Shown here: one piece after another, positions 49,111 through 60,553 of the stretch | Layout of the letters: the number at the start of each line of letters is the position of its first letter | Position numbering within the stretch: position 1 is the first letter of the stretch | DNA from: Timema cristinae | Lineage: Eukaryota; Arthropoda; Insecta; Phasmatodea; Timematidae | Direction of reading: 5' to 3' | Assembly: GCA_039000515.1 (NCBI GenBank) | Contig: JBCFYV010000024.1 | Span: forward strand, 11,384,802-11,448,801 | DNA length: 64,000 nucleotides | Made by a program: the position numbers and the translations under genes | The notes under the pieces: generated by a model | Seen by the model: the letters and a program-made list of their open reading frames with translations, nothing else | Told to the model about the DNA's origin: nothing | The model's database searches: none

Positions 49111-52100
49111 GCACCGCGTCTTACTACCCGTTCGGGTTATACGCACTTACGCTAATGTGTAATGGTAGGGTGATTGTGATATGAAATGAAGGACCTACAG
49201 TTTAACGTGGAATCCGAACCACGGTTGCGGCCTGGAGTAACATTGTTAAATCACTTATTGACAAAATATTACTTGATATAAGCTAATATATCTGTTGCCA
49301 GCAGCACTGTGTTGTTTTAATCTCAAACAAGTTCAAGATATCTATTTAGAGCCAAATCGTCAAAGCGATTTTTCCCCCAAGTTTTTGAAAAAGCACTCTT
49401 CGATAAACTACCCACAAATGACAATGTATTAAAAAAACAAGTAAACTTATAAAATGTTATTTGTCATGTTAGACACTCCCAAGATATCAATTGGGAACTG
49501 AATCATCGACTCTCTTTTTAAAATATTTCAAGTTTTTGAAAAATCACTCATCACACTTCAAAATTTTACTGACCAAAAACCAAATAGCCTCTACGTTGCT
49601 ATTTGTGAGATAAATTACTCCCTAGGTTTGCATTTTAATCAGAATCTTTAGATCCAGTTTTGAAAAAAAAATTGCATTAAAAAATCTCTCATTTATAAAC
49701 TATCCTTAATTTGAAGGCTAAGGTCAAAATAAAATAAACGTGTTGAGATATTGCCCTATAACTTATAAATATCAAGTTTGAAAAATTCAATCAAACCGTA
49801 TCCGATCCGTGGCCAGCGACAGGTTGACAGATAGACATGGGGACAAACAGAATTGTGAAAACTAGTTTTTTGAGTTCGAGTTTATAAAAAGAGTAAAAAT
49901 TCATCAATATCTTGAAATAAATTTTATTTCAAGATTACAATACTTTAATCTTGATATTAGTAAGTAAAAGAGTGGTTACCCTGGTATGTGTTTGGACACT
50001 ACTCAGCAACAAGAAAACTGCTCACTGAGGGCTGTCTGTCAATTCATGTGTAGCTAACATTGTATCCCCTCTCTCTAACACCAACAATCCTTATTGAGGA
50101 CTGTCTGGTTTGTTAGCAATGCATGTGTAGCTAACAATGTATCACCACTCTCTAACAACAGCACTTGATTGGTGAGGTAGTAGACTCGATACTTCCTAGT
50201 TTATAAACTAAACATTTTAATATGACAAAGTTTATACTATGCTTCGTAACCTTGGATACAAACACTTGAACTAAGACGCTTTAGCTTTTACTCTTTGAAA
50301 CACATTTATTTTATGTTAGTATTTTTTTAAAATATATTACTAATCTAGACACCTACTACATTATGCCTGTTCCATTCTATCTTGGTCCATCAAATTTACC
50401 CTTTCGTTAAACCAGTGGTGTGCCTAGACATTTCCATCAGGGGGTTCACTAGGATTTTACCAAGTTCCCTCCCATATCATCGTCTGAGTAGATTCAAGCC
50501 CATTTCCCTTTTCCTTTTCTAGTTTATAGTGAGTGACCTAACGTACATGATTTGGAGTGTTCATCTAATTTAATTATCTGTTTAGAAAAAGGCATTACAT
50601 CAATAATTCGGTGACCCGTAGTGGAAGAATATTGTATTCTTTCAACCTTTCAATTTTCTATGAAAAGTGGTGGTAAGGTATTTTCATTACTATATTCATG
50701 TTTTGAAATAGTGTTTTCACTAACGAGTGAAGGATGTTCCACATTCGGTAGTAAATCCTCCAATTCGTCATCTTCATCAAATTTTTTTACATAGTTATTT
50801 ATTAATTACAGAACGTCTTACCATTCATCTAAGCTATTCGCATTTAGTTATTATAATAGGGTAAGAGTGAGTAAAGTAGAATAGAGAAGAAATGTACCGG
50901 GTTAGTGTGGAGGAAGCGTGGGAAACTGTTACTAAAAGAAGCTTTGGTAGATTACACCAAGTCGGAATTCAAACCTTGACCTCCCACCCACTAATAAACC
51001 AGAAAAACGTGTAATTTACTTGGCACGCATACTGATTAGGGCTTATAATCACTAACCCATAACTTATAAATTATATTATAATACAATCAACACCTTATAT
51101 TTTGGGTATATCTAAGGACTATTTTAAACTTTAGGTAGCCAACACACTCGATTACAAAAACTTGCCATCATTTCCGTTTGGAACCAATTTAACGCAGCCA
51201 CATTTCATGTACAAGACTGTACATTTTTTTTTTTACAATTTATATATCAACATAAATATATTTGGCACATTTTTGGCATATTCGCAGAATTTTTTTTAGA
51301 AGATAAATAAAATACGCCTAAATATACTTTAACAAACACAAAATACAAATATTAGTTGTAATATTTTCAAACTACAGTTACCTTTTAAGTGATTCAAATT
51401 GGTTTCCGGTTAATTATGGTTCTTCTTTCTGGATTCTCCATCTCTTTAAATCTCTGGATCGTTTTCTTCTTTTGCATACTTTACTTGGAAATGAACGAGG
51501 CTTAGACATTTTGTACACAGCAAAATTCACATTAAAGTTGATTAATATCAAGGCCATAGTCGAGAAATTTTATGAACAATATATATTGCTTTATTTATGG
51601 TCTAAACAATACCAAAATTAATGTAAAAGTTCAAATTAGGGGGCTGTGTTACCATGAAAAGCACTTCAGAGAGCATCCAGAGGTGTTAAATAATTAGAAT
51701 TTTTTCTAGCCTTCGGCAGCTATGGTGTTAGGCTTCCATAATAAATACTTCAGAGAGCTTCTAGAGGTGTTTAATATTTTGATTTTTTTCTAGCCTATGG
51801 CAGTTATGGTGTTATGTTGCCATAAAAAATGCTTCTAAAGGAGTTTAATACTTAAAATTTGTCCTAGCCTCCATCAATTGGGGGATGGGCCACCCCCTGA
51901 AATTATTTGCTGGCTACGGCCTTGATTAATATAATTATATTTATGCCAGCTAAATTGGTAGCCTACGCTCAAACTAAAATATAAAACTAAACAATGTCAA
52001 AGGATACTGGTAACAATAGACTGTACAGCTTTCACACATTAAATAGCTAACAGGCAAGAACAGTCTAAAATATCATAATATTACTCTTGGTATGGTTTTG

Positions 52101-55100
52101 TACCTCAATACTTTTCTCAGCTGGTTTTGAAAAGTTTGCTAATGATCTTCATCCCCCTCATCACTCCCCACCCCCCCGCCGCTGTCAATCAAACACAAGC
52201 GGTCACTCCTACCTGTGTTTGGTTCTCAACGGTACGGCCCGGTTTGGCTGTATTTATTTCTGTGAAAATCATATAATTTCGGGCCATTTCCTATCCAGTT
52301 TTTAAAATATGATAGTAACGATTGTATTAAAAATGTCAAATGAACCAGTATTAATTGCTAAATAAGGAGAGTTAAATTTAATTTCAAACTACAAAGTAGT
52401 TTTCTAATAGGAAATTTATTTGTAAAAGAATGAGAAAGTCTGCCGCCGATTCAGTTTCATTATTTATTAAATAAAATTAATATCTTGGAAAATATGTTAC
52501 ATACCGTTCTTAAAATATGCTTACCATATAGTGCTATACTATCCGTACATCCACAAAAAAAATTAAGGCTTTTGCTTGTATTTCTTAATACTTGGATACG
52601 AATTAGTATTATTAAGTTAAATTAAGCATTATAACTATTTAAACAAAAAATACATAACAATTTTGCTCTATTATTACTTATTTTAATATTTTTATTCTAT
52701 TAAAAAGGCTCACAATCATAAAAATAAGAAATAAAATAAAATATTTTCACTCTTGCACAGCCTTAAGAGTGGTCTTTCTGAAATATTTTTCCAATCTTTC
52801 TCCACACACAAATGAGAATACACTTCCTCAAGATTCCACCTTCCTCATTACTATCATATTATTATAATTAGTACAGCAGATTACATATATACATAAATAC
52901 ATACTTAATCCCACTGTTTCCTTGTGGGGTAAGAAAGAAGCTGTGTATATACCTCAAAAAACAACTCCGTTCTTAATCCATCCTCACTAACTTTCTCCAC
53001 ACTTCCCTATCCTTGTGTAATCCCTTCCCTTCAACAACATTGCTACACCGAGTCATACATGCTCTTTTATTAAAACTCTTAATGTTTCTCTTTTTCATAG
53101 ATTCATCTACAGCATTTAGCCACGTCTTACATGATCTACCCCTTCCTTTTGATCCACACACTCTACCTTCATATATTAGCTTCGTCATTCGATCCACACT
53201 CATTCTATCAACATGCTCAAAACAACGTAAGACACTTAGTTCACAATTACCTATTAGATTCCCTTTCAAACCACACTCCTTCAGCATCCATTTATTACTG
53301 ACTCCATCCATATGTGTATAACCCAAATGGGTGAGAAAGGTCACAAAATATATACATTTCTGAGGGTCATTGTTCTTTATAAAACAGCTGGTAAGTATTT
53401 CTAATAGTTCTGTTTTGTATTATAATATTGAAGTAAATAGTTGAAATATTTGGCTTTGTTACTGTCTTGCTTTCATGTTTAGTAAAGTACGGTAGCTAAA
53501 TTTCATTTTAGCTAAATATTCAATTAACTGAACTTGCTTGTGTTTTGCTAGGAATTTTCAATTGTCACCTTTTCTCCATGTGGCAAGTATTTGGCTGGCT
53601 GCACCATTGGAGGTGATATTTGTGTTTGGGACATTAAACAAGAATCGTGTGTTATGCATGAGATAATCAAGAATAAGAGCCAGGTTTGTGCTCTGGCCTG
53701 GAACCCAAGTGTAAGCGGAGAATTGGGCTACTGCGACCTCACAGGACAACTAGGAACAATTGAGGGCTGCATTCCTGTAGAACTCAACTCTAACCTTAAT
53801 GGAAGCCTAAAGGTTCATATTTCCTTACAATTATATATTTTAATTCTGTTACAATATATTAAATAAAATTAAGGGAAATCATGTACATTATAAATTGTTC
53901 ATGGGCCAAATTGAGTTCGAAATGAGTAAATATGATAAAATGACTCTCTTCAAGAAATACTTCCCTTCCCAAGACACTGAAATTTATCTGCTTTGGCTCT
54001 CAAGAACTCACTCGCGATTAAGTATTTAGAGGGTTGATTAATTTCTAAGTTACTTGTCTGCTCAAAAACTTCCACACAGTTAAAAATAGATACTTGGGTC
54101 ATTTTAACACACTAGATAAGCAAATAATTATTATCTTAGGCAGAAAATGCCGATCACCTGAGGGGAGGGGTGAGAGAAAGAAATTGCTGAAAATAAATTG
54201 TTTCTATTAATTTTGGAAATTTTAAGCCCCGTCCATGCCTCCTTCCATCTGTCCAATTATCACTTAGAAAGTTCTAATTTTTAGACTTGTTTGGTTATCT
54301 GGAGTTATACTTCTACCTCTCTGCCAAATTTACATTTTATACTTCATTGATAAGTAATTGTAGTTTTGACTCCCCTTCCCTCCTCCCTAAGTCTTTTTCA
54401 AAATCCCTCTGTGAAATATTAGATTCTAAGATTCATATGGTTACCTGGAATTTTTCTCTACCTGTTTGCCAAATTATAATGTTCTACTTCATTTCAAAAG
54501 TATTTTCTAACTATAGCTTCTCCCCCTCCAATCCCCAGAGTTCCATTATAAAATTTAAAATTTTCTGTTCTTTATGTTTATTTGGAGCTAAAGAATTTTG
54601 GTTCTCTATGACACACAGACGTAGGTTAATGTACTAGGTTTATTGAGTCCAGTCCCTCCAGTTGTTCAACTCCCATTTATAAATTTAAAATTTTAAGATG
54701 TAATTGGATATTTTCAGGAGTCCTTATATCGGCTTGCCAAATTTACATTTTCTCTCACACCTTTAAAAGTTTTCTTTTTATAACCAACCTCCCTTGCTCT
54801 ATTTCCCAAGGTCCATTTTAAAATGTTTAAATTCTTATGTAAGACTAGCGCGGCTCCTTTATTTCCTTACCAAATTTTCTAACACACTGGGAAGTAGTTT
54901 ATTCTATTAGGTTTGGAAATTTTAAACCTCACACCCATTTTTATAACTAACATTTAGAAAATTTAATTTTTAAAACCTACTTGGTTATCTTGAGTTGTCC
55001 TTCTATTTGACTTCAAAATTTAAATTTTCTACCATACCCAAATGTTTTGTTTTTGTTTATACCCCCTCCCCTATTTCCTAGGGCCCCATTAAAATATTAA

Positions 55101-58100
55101 AGTTTTAAGAATTACAAAACTATTTGGAGTGGTCCTTAGCTGCCTACTAAATTTCAATTTTCTACCATATGGTCTGGGCCAATTTTTTATTCAAGCCATA
55201 TATTTTCCACTACCAATTATGTGTGTAATATAGCGCCTAGAAGCTAGGTGGACACAGGGATGCTTGTGATGGGTGGCTGGGGTTCAAATCTCAGTCGTAC
55301 GTATTGAGTGCCTTTGTTTAAATGGTTTTCCACACTACACTAATCTGAATATATACCTCTTCCTCATTCTTACTCCACTAGCGTGGTTAAATGTGGATAG
55401 CCCGGCCATGTTCAGTGTAGATACGTAATAATATAAAGCGAGCCAATGAACAACAGATCCTTTTTTACACTTAACAAGTGCACAATAAAAATAAACAAGT
55501 TTTTAACCAAATAATAGCCCCTCCTTATTATTTCACAATATGTACATTAAAGTAGATTAGAGGAACTATACCCAAATTTGTGCATATGTGGATTTCCTCC
55601 ATATTATACCTCCTCATTCCTTTCTCATATATTTAAATATGCGACTAGCTCGGATTGATTTTAGAAAGCTAAACACACAAGTTTGAATGTAAAAGTTGTC
55701 CCATTTGTTTCGAGCGAGTGAGATCTGGCAACTGCGCACTCCATAAGAGCTGTACTGCAGAGTAAGAGTGGAATGGAATACAGGTTCTTACCACATTAAA
55801 ACACAAACACACAGACGAAAAAACAAAATATAGACTCTTTATCACAGAGCAGGCCAGCTGAGGCTGGCCCTATTTGCTAGTTTAAAGCTTACACCAGAAT
55901 GGTAGGGGAATTAACATTGCGAGACATCTCACACTGGATGTGGCTTCTTTGAAAGGGGCCATCAGAGCTGGACCTGCTGAGCTTCTATATTCGGTCACTT
56001 TAGAGTACAATACTCAAATTACGTTTAGAATGGGGAATGAATAATCATGACTTGGATACTTCAAAACAAATCAAATAATTCACTGCGTGTAAAGAAGTGT
56101 TCCACTTCATATTAATATATTTTCCCAAAATATGTTAGAGAATATAAATAAATAAATAAAGAAAAAAAATGTCAAAAGAATTGAGAAAAATGTTGGTGGG
56201 GCCTAGCCCCTGTGGCCCCTAAGGACAGCTCTCTTTGCGTTTATCTGCGCAAAAATGTCTTATGCAAAGTGATGTTTTAAAACTATGAGTACCATGAGAT
56301 GTGCATCAAGCTATTTAAAAAACCTGACCTAAAGCCAAAAATAATATATCTAATGGTTCATAACAAATCCACCATTAATTTGAAATACATTTGAATCCTT
56401 AACATAGTAAGATAAAAAGTAAATAAATAAAAACAAACTTCTTCTTAAAAATGTAATTTTTATGTGTAATAGTAAATATTTAATAGTTTAGAAGGGCAAC
56501 CCAGTCGCCTATCGCAGGTGGTGAATTGGCTATACATACAAATGTGGTGAATTTGAGTTTGCCAACTCCCATAGTAAAATAAACTTTTTCCTGACAGGAT
56601 ATATTGGTTGTAACTTAACATTTCCTGGCTATCATTAGAAACATTCCTCATGTGAATTAAGTTCAGATATTCAGCCAATGTTTCTGCGTCTTGTAAGACA
56701 TAAGGATTGCCAAATTTCAAATTAAATTGTCTTAAATTTTTAATCAGAACAATTTTCATTATTTGTGTTTAAGCCAGTTGTATCTGAGTAGTCAAAGTGA
56801 ACATGTTTTAAATAAACCCATTCAAACAGTGTGTGCTGTTTTAAATGTTCGATTGAGCAGCAGAATTTTTCTTAATATTTACATGGTGTGACGAATTTTA
56901 CTTTTCATTCGCCACACCCATGGCTACATTGAAAAATATGTTGCCCACCTCTGGTTTAGAAGTATTCACTTGATCATATTGAAATATTTACATATTCATC
57001 TTTAGCCAGTTATTAAGTCAAAAATCAAACACTTGCAGTTAATAGGTTAAGAAAATTTTATACATCGGTTAAAACAGCTTTTAAAGGAAATAAAAAAAAT
57101 GTTTGAAATCAAAACTCATTTATAATCAGTTTGAATGAGAAAAAAGTTTTTTGTTTTTTTAAATGTTCCAATGCACAATCACCCTTTGGGGTATTTATAA
57201 TCTTTTATATGAACCAGCTGATTAGATCAGCACATAACTTAAAATAACTTATACATAATCAGGGGCGGACCAAGGTATATTTTGTGCTTGGATGGGTATG
57301 CTTTTTGGTGCCCCCCTATATAACTGGTGAAAAATATGAAAATAATCCCCAAACCTAATGTAGTTTGGGAATGATAGGAAAATAATCTCCAAACCTAACA
57401 TAGCCTGGGCTTGATAAGAAAATGATTTGTAAGGAAACTCCACAAAGGTAATCAATAATCATACTCCAAATGTTTCACTGCAAGATTGTTCGAGAATGGT
57501 TAGGATTACAAATAAAAATATAAGAACATGTTTTGTAGACCAATTAAAGGTGCCATTTTTTCAAGCTAGAGGATGCAAAATAACTTTTTAATAGTGGCAC
57601 TATATATTATTTTATTCACTATAAAAAACTTTACTAACATGTACAATTTGATTTAATATCAAAAATTGAACAATTGTTATGCTTAGCAACTTTATTATAA
57701 TGCCCAGATATGTTAGGTTTGGCTTAGAGATTATTTTCTGATCACACCCAGGTTAGGCTAGGTTGGTGCTGTGTTTGCAACCCCTCTCGAGCTGATGTCC
57801 CAGGCAGCTGCCCAGCCGGTAAGCCAGCCCTTCATAATAATTTAAATCAATCAATTTCACCAATAATACTTTATTTTCCGCCATGCGAGGAATTTAACCT
57901 GCTTTGTTAGTTCAGTAGGTAGCTGCACTACCAACTTAGTTAAGGAATTGGACTTTAATCAGCCCAAACTCTTTGGTACACAAAGGCACATTATTCAACC
58001 AATAGATTTGTTGATTTTGTTATCTAACACTTTTAAATAGTATTACTAAATGTTGTGTATATGTTTTAGAGTACAGAAATTACCACCAATAAACACTCTG

Positions 58101-60522
58101 TGAAGAATAGTGATTTCCCTTTTGAGCCTCTTATAGATGATGATGATGATGATGATGAAAACGTAATTTCTCTGGACAAGATAAAAGCAGAGTCAACACA
58201 CCCAGCGAATGAAAGTGATCTACCAAACGTATTAGGTAATACCAACCCAACATATTTAATTAATACATATTTAAGCATAAATGTGATTCCGTGTCATAAA
58301 ATGGTTTGTGGCATTTTTTTACTAAATCTTGCAGTCACTTAACTAAATATTGACTTAACACTTTATAAGAGAATCATTTCAATTACTTCGTAAGATGTGA
58401 ATTTTTGAATATTTGCTTACTTGCAATTTTTTTAAAGTCTTTTAAGTGAAAATTAAATCTAAAGAATAAGTGGGCAATCCAATTTATCGTTGAATTTGAC
58501 CCTGTTCAAACCTATTAAGCTGGTTTTACCATTTACAAATGTTTAATGTAAATATGTTTGACTTTGATTATGAACATCCTGTTTGAACTCTGGTATTACA
58601 ATTATAGATGGGCCAGATCCACTATTTTATAAATCCGAATCTCGAACCCGAATCTCCAATTCACCTTTGAATTATGAATTTCCAATCTGAATCTAAATAT
58701 TGCAAACAATTATGAAAATAAGAGGAAATAGAAATATGATGGAATAATTTAAAATAAAAAACATTCTTTTTTATAACATTCAGTCAAGTGTTAAATTACT
58801 GGTCAGGGGTCTGGTGTGTAAAGTTCATTCTGTAATTATAAATTATTTTGAATCACAAGTAAGCGGTCTTAGAGCCCTAAAACAAATTTCACTTGAAAAA
58901 AATTAAAAAAAAATATTCTTTTTTAAAGGATTTGAGTTTTGAATTATTGACTCTGGAATATCTTTAGGATTTGAAAATTTGAGGTCCCATACCTACACAA
59001 TGAAAAGAGCAAATTTAACAATTTAAGTGCAAACTTGAAAAATTCTATGGCGAAACTGTTAATTAATTAATTAATGCAATTATTGTTTTTTTTTTGTTTT
59101 TTTTTATTTCTTAGTCCCGTCTTATATTAATGGTAATATGACTGCACTTCTTATAAACCACTTTCCTAATTAATTTGTTTGTATTAATCATACATGAACG
59201 TTACTCCTAGGATCAGTCCTTTATTCTATAATTATTTTCAACAAATGAATAACAGTGTCTTAGGTATAGAAATAAGCGCCAGAATCTTCTACTTCATATT
59301 TCAATGCTTTACCCCTGAGCCACCCTGGTTCGTTTTGTAACTAAGGCCACTGTTTACGTGTAATTGTTACCACATATAGGCTAAAGACTAAACAAATAAT
59401 TGCCCAAGATGGCTCAGTAATAGAGCATTGACACACAAATTCAAATGTTCCAGTCTCAATACCTATGTTTAAGGTTGTAATTTGCACTTAATTGAAAGTT
59501 TTTCTCAAGTCTATCTCTCAAATTAGTTACTATTGTGTTAAAACATGGGACAAAAAAAAAGGTGGCTAACCTAGTACCTTAGAAATTTCTGTTTTTGTCA
59601 TGGACAGAATAAATCACATAAATATCTACTAATAAAACATTCATCATTATCAAAACTGAATCAACATTAAACTTTTCTTTTAGAGATTACGAACATATTT
59701 GTAAAATTACTTTTAATACATTTATCATTACCTTATTCACAAAGAATCAAAATTTATATAGAATTATAATATTGAAAAAAGATAGAGTTTATAAGAAAAT
59801 AATTATGTTATAAGATTATTTTATATTTATTAATGTGTCTTATACAATATAATTATTTTACTATTTGTTTTAAATGTTTTATCTTGATAACTAAATTTAG
59901 TTAATGATACAAATGTTTTAAATCGTATTTAATATTTAGAAAATGAATTTATATCAGATTAAGAAAGTGCACAGGGTTACATGTATGTACTGGGCAGCAG
60001 TGGTATCAGGATCGACTTGAGGCACAGAGCAAATGATGCCCGAGATGATTAAATCCAACAGCCATGGGCATGACCACATAAAGTGGTAGTTAGGTTGTGG
60101 TGCAAATAGGAAAATGGAAAACTTTCACACTAGCTTTTTCCCTGAGAAACCCTTTTGTCAAGGGAACAAAACCAATGATGGCAACAAGCGACTGGAACAG
60201 AAAATAGAAAGTGTGATGTAAGAAGACTAATTTAGATTCAGAAAAGGAACTAGAGATACTATCATTATGCTGAGAATAATTTCATAGAAAGTGCTGGAAG
60301 TCAAGAAAGAAGTTTACATCGGTTTCATGTATTAATCACAACTTATGAATGTGTGGAATGCCAGGCCTCCACCGTGGCTCGGATCCCACGTTAAACTGTA
60401 GGTCCTCTATTTCATCTCACAATCACCCTACCATTACACATTAGTGTAAGTGCGTATAACCAGAACGGGTAGTAAGATGCGGTGATGATGATGATAATAA
60501 TAATAATAATGATAATATGGTG

Positions 60523-60553
<31 letters not shown>

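Noticed and set aside
56460..56759. 99-codon minus-strand ORF in intron 6
   Set aside because: Product not recognised; a nearby hAT terminus hints at transposon debris, but evidence is too thin to call.
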